DNA of 38,192 nt from Gammaproteobacteria bacterium. Lineage in GTDB: Bacteria > Pseudomonadota > Gammaproteobacteria > Arenicellales > JAANXG01. The translations under genes were made by a program, and so were the position numbers. Where the stretch lies: NCBI GenBank assembly GCA_024638505.1, contig JAHEKE010000030.1, positions 1-38,192 of the forward strand. The letters are read 5' to 3'. A model generated the notes under the pieces. The model was not told where the DNA came from and did not search any database. It saw nothing but the letters and a program-made list of their open reading frames with translations. This document shows positions 1-8,595 of the stretch, piece after piece (position 1 is the stretch's first letter; each line of letters begins with the position of its first letter).

Positions 1-728
1 ACGACTATGTTATCAACGGCAGTAAACATTTCATCAGCAGCGTCAGCGAACCTGACTTTGCTATTGTATTTGCCGCCACCGGGGTGGACGAAACAGCGAA
101 AGGGCCGCGCAAGCGGGTTACAGCGTTCCTAGTCGACAAAGGGGTTCCCGGTTTTGATATCAAACGCAGCTCGCTGTGTGCCAGTCAGCGTGCCTATCCG
201 CACTATCAGCTCAGCTTTCAGGATTGTCGCGTCAATAAGGCTCAGATTCTGGGCAAGGAAGGCAAGGGCTTTGATCTGGCCAACAAATGGCTGCGCATGG
301 GACGGGTGTGGGTGGCCGCGGCCTGCTGTGGACGGGCCGAGCGCTTGCTGCACATGGCGGCGCGGTGGGCGGCCGAGCGTCACCAGTTCGGTAAACCCAT
401 CGGCAGCTTTCAGGGCACCTCGTTCAAGCTGGCGGATATGGCGACGGAATTGCAGGCGGCGGATTTGCTGGTGCTGCGGGCGGCGCGTAAAGCTGACCAG
501 GGCATCATGCAGGCCGAAGATGCGGCTATGGCCAAACTGTTTGCCTCAGAGATGGTGGGCCGGGCCGCCGACCACGCCGTGCAGATCTTCGGCGGCATGG
601 GCCTCATGGAGGATATGCCGGTGGAACGCATGTGGCGTGATTCCAGGCTGGATCGCATCTGGGATGGAACCTCGGAGATCCAGCGGCACATTATTGCGCG
701 ATCGCTGCTGCGGCCTCTGGGTGCATGA
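1..728 (+). CDS. Acyl-CoA dehydrogenase, 3' part (5' end outside window)
   Basis: The reading frame is open from position 3 and shows about 241 C-terminal residues of a usual ~380-residue flavoenzyme, so the gene begins before the window. Visible family features are the beta-domain segment NGSKHFIS, the C-terminal helical domain with RHQFGKPIGSFQ, and the ending IWDGTSEIQR, whose Glu-containing TSEIQR is the usual signature near the FAD site. Members oxidise an acyl-CoA to the 2-enoyl-CoA and pass electrons to ETF. The stop codon overlaps the start of the next gene (ATGA at 725-728), so the two are almost certainly translated together. The acyl substrate cannot be read from the sequence; the pairing with an ADP-forming acyl-CoA synthetase suggests a short or branched-chain acyl-CoA. 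Confidence 0.93.
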   Translation, partial: DYVINGSKHFISSVSEPDFAIVFAATGVDETAKGPRKRVTAFLVDKGVPGFDIKRSSLCASQRAYPHYQLSFQDCRVNKAQILGKEGKGFDLANKWLRMGRVWVAAACCGRAERLLHMAARWAAERHQFGKPIGSFQGTSFKLADMATELQAADLLVLRAARKADQGIMQAEDAAMAKLFASEMVGRAADHAVQIFGGMGLMEDMPVERMWRDSRLDRIWDGTSEIQRHIIARSLLRPLGA

Positions 729-2839
729 CCCCCGGCCAGGGTGAGAACTTAAAGCGGCTGCTGTCGCCGCGCAGCATTGCCTGCATCGGCGGTGCCGATG
801 CGGCATTCGCCATCAGGTGCTGCATGGAGGCCGGATTCAATGGACCGGTGTGGGGGGTGAATCCGCGGCGCGATACTTTGGGCGGCCAGCCCTGTTTTCC
901 CAGTGTAGCGGCGCTGCCCGATTCTCCCGACGCCGTTTTTCTGGCAATCCCTGCCGCGGCCTGCATTGAAACAGTCGTCGCCCTGCGCGACAAAAAAGCG
1001 GGTGGGGTGGTCTGTTTTACTGCGGGCTTTGGTGAACTGGGAGAAAGTGGGAAAGCGTCGGAGCGGCAGATGATCGCCGCTGCAGGAGATATGGCGCTGG
1101 TCGGCCCCAACTGCTCCGGCCTGCTGAATTTTGTTAAATCTGCACCGCTTTGGCCATTTCACCATCGGGGCACACAAGTCGACAAAGGCATCGCGCTCAT
1201 CACGCAAAGCGGCATGCTGGGTAACACCTTGACGCTGAACCAGCGTTCGCTTGAGTTTTCTTACGTTATCAGTTCCGGCAACCAGGCCATGTTGGGAATT
1301 GAAGATTACCTCGAAGCACTGGTGCAGGATCCTGCGGTAACAGCAATTGGGCTATACATCGAATCGCTTGGCGATATTCCCCGGTTCGCTGATGCCGCTG
1401 TAGATTGCCTCAAACGGGGGATTCCTATTGTCGTGCAAAAAGCAGGCAGCTCTGAAATCGGCTCGCGCCTAACCATTACCCACACCGGTTCCCTGTCCGG
1501 TGCGGATGAGCTGTATCAGGCGCTGTTTGACCGTCTCGACATCATTCGCGTTACTTCACCGGTGATGATGCTGGAAACCCTGAAGTTTTTGACCATTTCG
1601 GGAGCACCCCAAGGGACACGCGTTGCCGCGTTCACCTGCTCCGGCGGCGACGCTACCATGGTCGCGGATGCAGGCGAGCGTTGCGGACTGACGTTTCCTC
1701 AGCCCACAAACGCTGTGGCGCGGGACCTTGAGCGGCGTCTACCGGATATTGCAACGGTCTCCAATCCGCTGGATTACACCACTCCCCTGTGGGGAGATGA
1801 GCAAAAGTTGCCGGGAGTTTTGCGATCCATGCTGAGCGACGGCTACGACGCTGCGCTGATGGTGCAGGACTTTCCTCCACCCGATCTGGCTACGGATAAC
1901 ATGGAGTATCTGGCGGATACGAGGTCTTTTATCTCCGTCACTAGCCAGGCCGGAATCCCCGCCGCGGTGGCGAGCTGCCTGCCGGAAAATCTGGACAAAG
2001 CAGCGCGCGACATGATGATTGCCGGTGGCGTCGCCCCCCTGCAGGGCGTGCACGATGCGCTGCGGGCAGTTTCCTACGCTGCCTGCTACGGATCCAGCCG
2101 GGCACAGCTATTGTCACTGGCACAAGAGCGGGAACTGGCTATGCCCAAGGTTACAGGGATGGGTGACGGCGTGGAGGTGCTCGATGAGTGGCAGGGCAAG
2201 AAGCGGCTGGAAGCGGCGGGTATCCCCGTACCGCCGGGTGAGCTCACCAATGCGAAGCTGGCGGCAGCAACCGCTGCCCGTATTGGCTTTCCCGTTGCAG
2301 TCAAAATGGTAAGCGCTGGACTGCCGCACAAAACCGAGATGGGGGCGATCAAAACAGATTTGCACGCGCCTGATGAGGTATCCGCCGCGGTGGCGGAGAT
2401 CCGTCAGTCTGTCTATGACCGTGCACCACAGGCGACGACTGATGTGTTCCTGATTGAACGCATGATCACTGCACCCGTGGCGGAAATCTTGCTCGGTGTC
2501 CGCCACGATGCAAAGTTTGGACAAGCTCTGGTTCTAGCCAGTGGCGGCACGCTGGTGGAACTGGTGCGGGATTCGGTCACGCTGTTACTGCCCGCCGACC
2601 GATTCGCTGTTTCTCATGCCTTGTCGTCACTTAAAATATCGCCCCTGCTGGACGGGTATCGCGGACAGCTGAAATGTGATCGGACTATGCTTGTTGAGCG
2701 TATTCTACAGTTCGCAGATTTTGCGCAAATGCACAGGAATGAATTGGTTGAGCTCGATATTAATCCCTTGATGATCGGACCCGAGGACGTCGTTGCGGTG
2801 GATGTGCTGCTCAGCATCTGCCGTAATGCCACATCATAG
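725..2839 (+). CDS. Acetate--CoA ligase family protein (ADP-forming acyl-CoA synthetase)
   Basis: A 704-residue protein with the fused architecture of NDP-forming acyl-CoA synthetases: an N-terminal CoA-binding Rossmann domain (about 10-135, beginning LLSPRSIACIGG), two succinyl-CoA-ligase-like flavodoxin domains (about 145-450), and a C-terminal ATP-grasp domain (about 480-700, with GFPVAVKMVS and LDINPLMI). His253 in HTGSLSG sits where the phosphohistidine of this superfamily is found. The family interconverts acyl-CoA and acid with ATP/ADP. Full length is normal for the fused form. The start codon overlaps the stop of the acyl-CoA dehydrogenase by 4 bp, indicating one operon for acid activation and oxidation. 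Some fused homologues are protein acetyltransferases (Pat), but no GNAT domain is visible here, which favours a metabolic role. Confidence 0.9.
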   Translation: MTPGQGENLKRLLSPRSIACIGGADAAFAIRCCMEAGFNGPVWGVNPRRDTLGGQPCFPSVAALPDSPDAVFLAIPAAACIETVVALRDKKAGGVVCFTAGFGELGESGKASERQMIAAAGDMALVGPNCSGLLNFVKSAPLWPFHHRGTQVDKGIALITQSGMLGNTLTLNQRSLEFSYVISSGNQAMLGIEDYLEALVQDPAVTAIGLYIESLGDIPRFADAAVDCLKRGIPIVVQKAGSSEIGSRLTITHTGSLSGADELYQALFDRLDIIRVTSPVMMLETLKFLTISGAPQGTRVAAFTCSGGDATMVADAGERCGLTFPQPTNAVARDLERRLPDIATVSNPLDYTTPLWGDEQKLPGVLRSMLSDGYDAALMVQDFPPPDLATDNMEYLADTRSFISVTSQAGIPAAVASCLPENLDKAARDMMIAGGVAPLQGVHDALRAVSYAACYGSSRAQLLSLAQERELAMPKVTGMGDGVEVLDEWQGKKRLEAAGIPVPPGELTNAKLAAATAARIGFPVAVKMVSAGLPHKTEMGAIKTDLHAPDEVSAAVAEIRQSVYDRAPQATTDVFLIERMITAPVAEILLGVRHDAKFGQALVLASGGTLVELVRDSVTLLLPADRFAVSHALSSLKISPLLDGYRGQLKCDRTMLVERILQFADFAQMHRNELVELDINPLMIGPEDVVAVDVLLSICRNATS

Positions 2840-3026
2840 GAGGCCCGCCTCGGGTCGATTAACTGCGTTGTTACCAATCCCATCGTGGCGGGGCGTTGCT
2901 GCTACAAATAGAGAGCTTCGCCTTCAATAAAAGTGATATTTTTGTGCTGTTTTCGGTCTAATTCTTCCAACCAAGGTGCTCTCTCAACAACGCGCGTTGA
3001 TTCATTTTCAAAATTCGGGGTCCTCT

Positions 3027-3887
3027 ATGCTAAGCATCCACTTGTTGATTCGCCGGTTTTGTGCATGCCTCGTGCTGAGCGCGGTCGTGGTTACTACTCC
3101 GGCGCAGGCAGGTGTGCTGGACAAGCTGTTTGCTCCCAAGGCCAGGCTGTGGCCGCACTGGGTGCAGCACGATCCGGCTTCCAACCTGACGATTGATCAT
3201 TCCGCGTGGGGCTCTTTGTTATCCGCTAACGTGAAAACAAACGTTGATGGGGTCAATCGTGTCGACTACGGTAGTGTCCCCGCCGCCGATCGTGCCAGAC
3301 TGAAGGCATATATCGAATCAATGCGGGCGGTACGCGTCTCGGGTTACTCTAGAGAAGAGCAGTTTGCTTTCTGGATCAATCTGTACAATGCCCTAACCGT
3401 GGATATTGTGCTGGATCACTATCCAGTCGATAGCATTCGTGATATCAAGCTTTCCGCTGGTTTGTTCTCTCAAGGCCCGTGGTCGAAGAAGCTGTTGCAG
3501 ATTGACGGCAAGGAGGTGTCACTGAATGATATCGAGCATCGCATTCTGCGTCCGATATGGCAGGATCCACGCATTCACTATGCGGTTAACTGTGCGTCCA
3601 TCGGCTGTCCCAATTTGATAACGGAACCTTTTACTGCAAAAAATTCAGATCGGCTGCTACAGTCCGCAGCGCGCGATTACATCAATCATCCCCGCGGCGT
3701 TCGTATCGAAAACAATCGCCTGCACGTTTCCAGCATCTATGTCTGGTTTGAATCCGACTTTGGCGGCGAAGCGGGCGTGATTGGTCACTTACAACAATAC
3801 GCAGAGCCAGAACTGGCCGCAGATTTGCAGAATTTTGAAAAGATTGCAGGTAACAGCTATGACTGGTCATTAAACGATGCAAAATAG
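3027..3887 (+). CDS. DUF547 domain-containing exported protein
   Basis: The ATG at 3027 gives 286 residues beginning with a clean signal peptide (MLSIHLLIRRFCACLVLSAV, cleavage near AQA-GV); the in-frame ATG at 2976 would add 17 non-hydrophobic residues and is less likely. The mature part carries the DUF547 hallmarks: FWINLYNALT, an AVNCASIGCPNL block with two cysteines, and the VSSIYVWFESDFG block. DUF547 has no firmly known reaction. It is followed 24 bp later by a ferritin-like gene and then a glycosyltransferase, all on the same strand, suggesting one transcript. The protein is probably periplasmic. Function is unassigned; the family call is secure, any role in the neighbouring genes' pathway is inference. 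Confidence 0.88.
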   Translation: MLSIHLLIRRFCACLVLSAVVVTTPAQAGVLDKLFAPKARLWPHWVQHDPASNLTIDHSAWGSLLSANVKTNVDGVNRVDYGSVPAADRARLKAYIESMRAVRVSGYSREEQFAFWINLYNALTVDIVLDHYPVDSIRDIKLSAGLFSQGPWSKKLLQIDGKEVSLNDIEHRILRPIWQDPRIHYAVNCASIGCPNLITEPFTAKNSDRLLQSAARDYINHPRGVRIENNRLHVSSIYVWFESDFGGEAGVIGHLQQYAEPELAADLQNFEKIAGNSYDWSLNDAK

Positions 3888-3911
3888 GTCACACAACGGA
3901 CAATTAGGAAT

Positions 3912-4544
3912 TTGAGAATCAAATCAAATACCCGCGTTGAGATTGGCAGGCTGTTCTCCTCTCTGCACTATGGCGAGGGAATCGCCTGCGACTGTGCCGA
4001 GCGCCAGGCTGCGATGGCGAGTGGCCGGAAGCGGCATTTCTTTTTAACCCAGGCGCAGCAGGAGCGGCATCATGCCAGGGTCTTCAGCCGCGTCGTGCTT
4101 TGTCTTGCCCCGCGCGGTGGCGGGCAGGTGCCGCTTGCTCTGCACGCTTACCGTTCCCGCTTGCAGCGTGCCTGTCAGCGAAATGACTTCGCCGAAACCC
4201 TGGTGGGACAGCAGGTGGTGCTCGAAAGTGTGGGAGAACTAATCCTGCAGCGAATGGACGCTAAATTTGATCAGCGCAGAATTGGATTCAAACGAATTCG
4301 AAAAATACTGCTTGCCCAGGAGCGGGGCCACCTGGCGTTTGGGACTCGTTTGCTGCAGAACCTGCTGCAATCGAACGAGGTGAAGCAGGAGCGTGTGCAA
4401 GAAACGGTGGCGGAGTATTTAAGGCTGGCGGATAATCTGCTGGTTGAGCTACAGCCGGTGTTCGATGTGGTCGGCGCCGACGCCAAATGGTATCGCGTGG
4501 AGCTTCGCCAGCGGGTCACAGACAGCGTCCGTTTGTCACCATGA
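3912..4544 (+). CDS. Ferritin-like di-iron domain protein
   Basis: A 210-residue, mainly helical soluble protein starting at a TTG with TAGGA just upstream (around 3905). It shows the spaced carboxylate/histidine pattern of the ferritin-like four-helix bundle: a Glu in LHYGEG and AERQAAM of helix 1, ERHHARVF (ExxH) in helix 2, VVLESVGEL in helix 3 and QERGHLAFG (ExxH) in helix 4. That is enough to propose a bound di-iron centre, but not whether it is an oxygenase, a hydroxylase or a storage protein. No signal peptide, so cytoplasmic. The stop overlaps the ATG of the glycosyltransferase by 4 bp (4541-4544), so the two are translationally coupled. I do not recognise a named subfamily; this call is from motif pattern only. 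Confidence 0.65.
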   Translation: MRIKSNTRVEIGRLFSSLHYGEGIACDCAERQAAMASGRKRHFFLTQAQQERHHARVFSRVVLCLAPRGGGQVPLALHAYRSRLQRACQRNDFAETLVGQQVVLESVGELILQRMDAKFDQRRIGFKRIRKILLAQERGHLAFGTRLLQNLLQSNEVKQERVQETVAEYLRLADNLLVELQPVFDVVGADAKWYRVELRQRVTDSVRLSP

Positions 4545-5218
4545 TTTCTGTCATTATTCCGGCATTCAACGAGCGGGCTGTTTTGCCGGCCACTCTTTTT
4601 GCCTTGTTGCGACAATCAGGCGATTACCAGGTCATCGTTGTGGATGGGGGCAGCACCGATGGAACGATGACGGTTGCCCGCAGGTTTCCTCAAGTGAGGT
4701 TTGTCAGCGCGGCCAAAGGCCGGGCCAAGCAAATGAACATGGGCGCGTCTGTGGCGCGCGGCGAGTGGCTGCTGTTCCTACACTCGGACACGCGTTTGCC
4801 CCGCGGGGCACTGCAGTCGATACAGGCTCTTGACAGCTGCGCCGACGTGCAGGCTGGAGGGTTTCGCCACCGATTCCACCCAGGCGACTGGCGGTTGTGG
4901 TGCATTTCCTGGATCAATAACAGGCGCTGCGCCCGCACGCGCGTTTTTTACGGTGACCAGGCGCCTTTCGTGAAACGGGCACTGTTTGAGCGGCTCGGCG
5001 GATTTCCAGATCAACCCGTGCTGGAAGATGTTCTGTTTATGGAAAAGCTGCTGCGCGTCACCCGCCCAGTTCTGATGACGCAGAGTGCAGTCACCGATTC
5101 CCGCCGCTTCAGACGACAGGGAGTGCTGCGCAGCTTTGCGCGGGTGTTTCTGATTCTGAGTTGCCACAAACTGCGGGTGGATATTCCGGAATCAAAGTTT
5201 TTTGTCGAAGTCCGCTGA
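4541..5218 (+). CDS. Family 2 glycosyltransferase, TIGR04283 type
   Basis: Starting at the ATG that overlaps the previous stop gives 225 residues, MISVIIPAFNE at the N-terminus; the upstream in-frame ATG at 4487 only adds a tail translated from the preceding gene. GT-A features are IIPAFNE, VDGGSTDGT (nucleotide-sugar binding) and FLHSDTRLP (the DxD-type metal site is here as HSDT). The compact size, the RAKQMNMGA block, the FYGDQAPFVKR block and the ending match the TIGR04283 family, which is often found with radical-SAM/selenodomain or arsenosugar genes. No such radical-SAM gene is in this window. Cytoplasmic or membrane-peripheral. The acceptor cannot be inferred beyond its coupling to the ferritin-like protein. 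Confidence 0.85.
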   Translation: MISVIIPAFNERAVLPATLFALLRQSGDYQVIVVDGGSTDGTMTVARRFPQVRFVSAAKGRAKQMNMGASVARGEWLLFLHSDTRLPRGALQSIQALDSCADVQAGGFRHRFHPGDWRLWCISWINNRRCARTRVFYGDQAPFVKRALFERLGGFPDQPVLEDVLFMEKLLRVTRPVLMTQSAVTDSRRFRRQGVLRSFARVFLILSCHKLRVDIPESKFFVEVR

Positions 5219-5320
5219 TCGTAACGTCGGTATAAACGACGCCCGGGGATGGGCAGATTGCTGCGATTGATTGGGCCTAAAGCGGGCCTGCTGCGATGCT
5301 GTAATTACGTGTCAAAATTT

Positions 5321-5346
5321 TGTAGGAGCGGCGCCCTCGCCGCGAT
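5321..5346 (+). repeat. REP-like element, GTAGGAGC head plus hairpin
   Basis: TGTAGGAGC is followed by a perfect stem GCGGCG / CGCCGC with loop CCCT (5328-5343). The same head sequence recurs, inverted, at four other intergenic places in the window (33561-33595, 33691-33713, 35110-35133, 37429-37452). This looks like a dispersed REP-type family; here it lies 30 bp before the cytochrome gene start. Confidence 0.6.
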
Positions 5347-5374
5347 TGTGAACACAAGCTGTTAAGATAAAGGT

Positions 5375-7642
5375 ATGCGACCGTCAACTCCGTTCAGACC
5401 TCTGCTCCCGATTACGTTAATTATCTTTACTCACTTGAGTAGCGGCGCCGTTGCAGCGGACGCAGAATATGTCGGGATGAACAAATGTGCCGGGTGCCAT
5501 CAGGAGCAGGTGTCGGCCTGGCAGGGATCACACCATGATCTGGCCATGCAGGAAGCGACGGCCGATACGGTGCTGGGCGACTTCGATAATGCGACCTTTA
5601 ACTACTTTGGCAACACCAGCCGATTCTTTAGAAAAGACGGTGCGTACTATGTCAACACCGACGGTGCCGATGGTGAACCTGCGGATTTTGAAATCAAATA
5701 TGCCTTCGGTGTAGAGCCGCTGCAGCAATATCTTATTGCATTCGACGATGGCCGTTTGCAGGCATTGCCCATCGCGTGGGATACGCGGCCAAGGGCTGAA
5801 GGTGGGCAGAAATGGTTTCATCTTTATCCGAATGAAGAAATCCGGCACGGTGATCCGCTGCACTGGACCGGGCCCAATCAGAATTGGAACTTCATGTGCG
5901 CGGAGTGCCATTCGACCAACCTGAAAAGAAACTACGACAAGTCGTCCAATTCCTACAACACGACCTGGTCCGAGATCAACGTGGCCTGCGAAGCATGTCA
6001 TGGGCCAGGTATACAGCATGTGCGCTGGGCTAAAGAAAACGGTGAGCACAAGGATGGTCTGGGCTTACAGGTGGACTTAAGCCGGAGCGGAGCCTGGACA
6101 ATGAATCAGTCTACGGGCATCGCACAGAACAACTCGTCCAGGGAGTCGGCACAAACGGAAACCTGCGCACGCTGCCACGCCCGTAGAATAGCGCTGAGCG
6201 AGGACTATCAACATGGTCGACCGTTAATTAACACCTATCGACCTCGGGTTCTGCTGCAGAATCTTTATTACGCGGATGGCCAGATTCAGGATGAGGTATA
6301 CGTATATGGGTCTTTCCTTCAGAGCAAAATGTACGCCAGCGGCGTTGTCTGCAGTGACTGTCATGACCCCCACTCGTTGCAGCTCAAGGCTGAGGGTAAC
6401 CGGCTGTGCGCCAGCTGCCACCTTCCCGCCAACTTTGATACACCGCAGCATCATTTTCATAAACCAGGCAGCGCGGCTGCCCAGTGCGTTAATTGCCACA
6501 TGCCGGCCCGCCTGTATATGGTGCACGATGCGCGCCGCGATCACAGCTTCAGGGTGCCTCGACCGGATCTGTCAGAGCGAGTGGATGCTCCGGACGTGTG
6601 TACCGACTGTCACCAGGGTCGCAGCGCACAGTGGGCGGCAGGTGTGATTGAAGAAAGGTCAGGCGGAACCTCAGTCCGGCCGCCACATTTTGGCGTGGCC
6701 ATTGATGCGGGTCGACGCGGCAGTCTGGACGCGGAGTCGCGGTTGAACGAGCTGGTCAACAATAACGCCTATCCGGCCATCGCACGCGCGACCGGCGCGA
6801 CGCTGCTCGGCGGCTACCTGAGTCCGCTGACGATTCAGACCCTGGCGAACCTGCTCAAGGACGAGGATCCATTGATTCGGGTTAATGCACTATCGGCGTT
6901 GGAAGGTTTGGATCCACGCCTCAAGGTTCAGCTGGCGGCAGAGCTGTTAGATGACGCGGAGCGCGCGGTTAGGATTGAAGCTGCTAATTTGCTGGCCGAC
7001 GCGCCGGGGGATCTTTTGAACAAAGAGCAAAGATCTGCTTTTGGCAAGGCCATCGACGACTATATTGAAGTGCAGGAGAATAATGCAGATCGTGCGGAAT
7101 CGTGGACTAATCTGGGTAATCTCTACTTGCGTCTGGGAAGCGCGGCAAAAGCGATAGATCAATACCAGCACGCAATTGAGCTGGATCCCGGCTATACGCC
7201 GGCCTATGCCAACCTCGCCGATTTACACCGCAGTGAGCAGCGTGATGCGGACGCCGAACGGGTGCTGCAGCAGGCGATGGCGCGAATGCCGGACGCGGCT
7301 TCACTGCATCATGCGTATGGGCTGATGCTGGTTCGCCAAAGGAAACTCGATCAGGCTGTCGAGGAGCTGAAGCGGGCGGTCGAAATTGAGCCTGGTAACG
7401 TCAGGTTCCGCTATGTTTACGCTGTCGGACTGAGTTCGATTGGCGATAACAATGGTGCAATAACTGAGCTCGAATTGGCCAACGAAATACGCCCGGTCGA
7501 TCGGGATGTGCTGATCGCTCTCATTAATTTTCACCAGCAGATGGGCAACCTAGACAGAGCCCGGTACTACGCCGAGAATCTCGTTAAGAGCGCACCCTGG
7601 AACCGCGACGCACAGGCGCTGTTGCAACGGTTATCTGACTGA
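5375..7642 (+). CDS. Exported octaheme cytochrome c with HEAT and TPR repeats
   Basis: A 755-residue protein with a signal peptide (about residues 1-28, ending AVAADA). Eight CxxCH haem-binding motifs begin at Cys38, 175, 205, 264, 326, 345, 371 and 409. Many extra His residues (for example SHHD near 52-55 and QHHFHK after the sixth motif) could supply distal ligands. A HEAT-like segment follows (about 450-540, two helical-hairpin repeats such as LLKDEDPLIRVNALSALEG), then four or more TPRs (about 565-755). The protein is periplasmic. The architecture resembles the multihaem cytochrome/TPR proteins of the cytochrome c554 and doubled-CxxCH group. Its electron donor, acceptor or substrate is unknown. 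It stands alone, with about 150 bp before it and a convergent gene after. Confidence 0.9.
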   Translation: MRPSTPFRPLLPITLIIFTHLSSGAVAADAEYVGMNKCAGCHQEQVSAWQGSHHDLAMQEATADTVLGDFDNATFNYFGNTSRFFRKDGAYYVNTDGADGEPADFEIKYAFGVEPLQQYLIAFDDGRLQALPIAWDTRPRAEGGQKWFHLYPNEEIRHGDPLHWTGPNQNWNFMCAECHSTNLKRNYDKSSNSYNTTWSEINVACEACHGPGIQHVRWAKENGEHKDGLGLQVDLSRSGAWTMNQSTGIAQNNSSRESAQTETCARCHARRIALSEDYQHGRPLINTYRPRVLLQNLYYADGQIQDEVYVYGSFLQSKMYASGVVCSDCHDPHSLQLKAEGNRLCASCHLPANFDTPQHHFHKPGSAAAQCVNCHMPARLYMVHDARRDHSFRVPRPDLSERVDAPDVCTDCHQGRSAQWAAGVIEERSGGTSVRPPHFGVAIDAGRRGSLDAESRLNELVNNNAYPAIARATGATLLGGYLSPLTIQTLANLLKDEDPLIRVNALSALEGLDPRLKVQLAAELLDDAERAVRIEAANLLADAPGDLLNKEQRSAFGKAIDDYIEVQENNADRAESWTNLGNLYLRLGSAAKAIDQYQHAIELDPGYTPAYANLADLHRSEQRDADAERVLQQAMARMPDAASLHHAYGLMLVRQRKLDQAVEELKRAVEIEPGNVRFRYVYAVGLSSIGDNNGAITELELANEIRPVDRDVLIALINFHQQMGNLDRARYYAENLVKSAPWNRDAQALLQRLSD

Positions 7643-7681
7643 CCTCCTCTATCATCGGCGCGGGGATGACCCCCGTCTCGA

Positions 7682-8458
7682 TTACAGCCTGAGCTTTACC
7701 CCCCGGAAGTCATCGCCGGCAGCGATGCTGATCCTCAGCTTGGGCAGCGCAATACCCCAGATTTTTTTGCGTGGTTCAGTATTAAACTCAAAGCCCAACT
7801 CATACTGGCGCCTGACTTCAAATATCGCGCCGCTTTCGGTCTTGAACTCCAGGTCGTCGACGAAGTTTTTGACTTCTCCGAATGGGGTGATGGTTAGACG
7901 GCGTTCGCCCATCTTGAACCCATGCAGCCGCTTGAGGTCCACACGCAGGTTAATTTCTACGTAGTCACTTAAATTCAGGCCGTCCTGCTCGAACTGCGAA
8001 CCGTATTTGACCCCTGTCCTCACCTTGAAATTATTATCATCGCCATTTCTTCTGTACAGCGCTGCGGCCTCTGCGGCGGCGGCCAGCACCTTGTTGCTGG
8101 TGTCCAATGAGCGGTTGAGAGCCAGCTCCAGCTCCGGAACGAAAACGACGTTCTTTACCGGTGTCAAGTATTCAAACTCCAGCTTTGGGCGCACGCCCAA
8201 CGCGTTGATGTGCTCGATGTCCCGGTCAAACAGGTCGTCCAGCGTTTCATACCGATACAGCGCGGTGGAGAGGGCCAGCTTGAACTTCAGACCAGAGCCG
8301 TCATCGGCTATTTTGCTAAAAGTATGGGAGTAAACATCAATCCTGATTGAAACATATTTCTGTTCCTCGGCTTCTTCGTCAGTATCCGTTTGTGCTGCCG
8401 CGGGGGACCAGCCAATATTGAGCACGACCAGCGTAAGTACTGCCCAGACAAGCTTCAT
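7682..8458 (-). CDS. Putative outer-membrane beta-barrel protein
   Basis: 258 residues with a signal peptide (MKLVWAVLTLVVLNIGWSPAAAQ) followed by an acidic stretch TDTDEEAEEQ. The rest alternates hydrophobic and polar residues in about ten beta-strand-like segments (for example KLEFEYLTPVKNVVFVPELELAL, EINLRVDLKRL, RQYELGFEF) and ends KLRL, the pattern of a small outer-membrane barrel. I do not recognise a named family. It lies 137 bp downstream of the MscS-type channel on the same strand and may share its transcript. The 137 bp gap holds no obvious gene. Confidence 0.6.
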   Translation of the reverse strand: MKLVWAVLTLVVLNIGWSPAAAQTDTDEEAEEQKYVSIRIDVYSHTFSKIADDGSGLKFKLALSTALYRYETLDDLFDRDIEHINALGVRPKLEFEYLTPVKNVVFVPELELALNRSLDTSNKVLAAAAEAAALYRRNGDDNNFKVRTGVKYGSQFEQDGLNLSDYVEINLRVDLKRLHGFKMGERRLTITPFGEVKNFVDDLEFKTESGAIFEVRRQYELGFEFNTEPRKKIWGIALPKLRISIAAGDDFRGVKLRL

Positions 8459-8595
8459 TGGGTGGCGTTTACCAGTTCCTCCGTACGCCCTGCCCTGAAA
8501 TGGACGTCGATCAATGCCCTCTGTGCCTCACAATACCGCGAGCTTTTGCTGCGCATGCTGATCTGTCCCATGCAAACATTTGCGGCGAGACGCAC

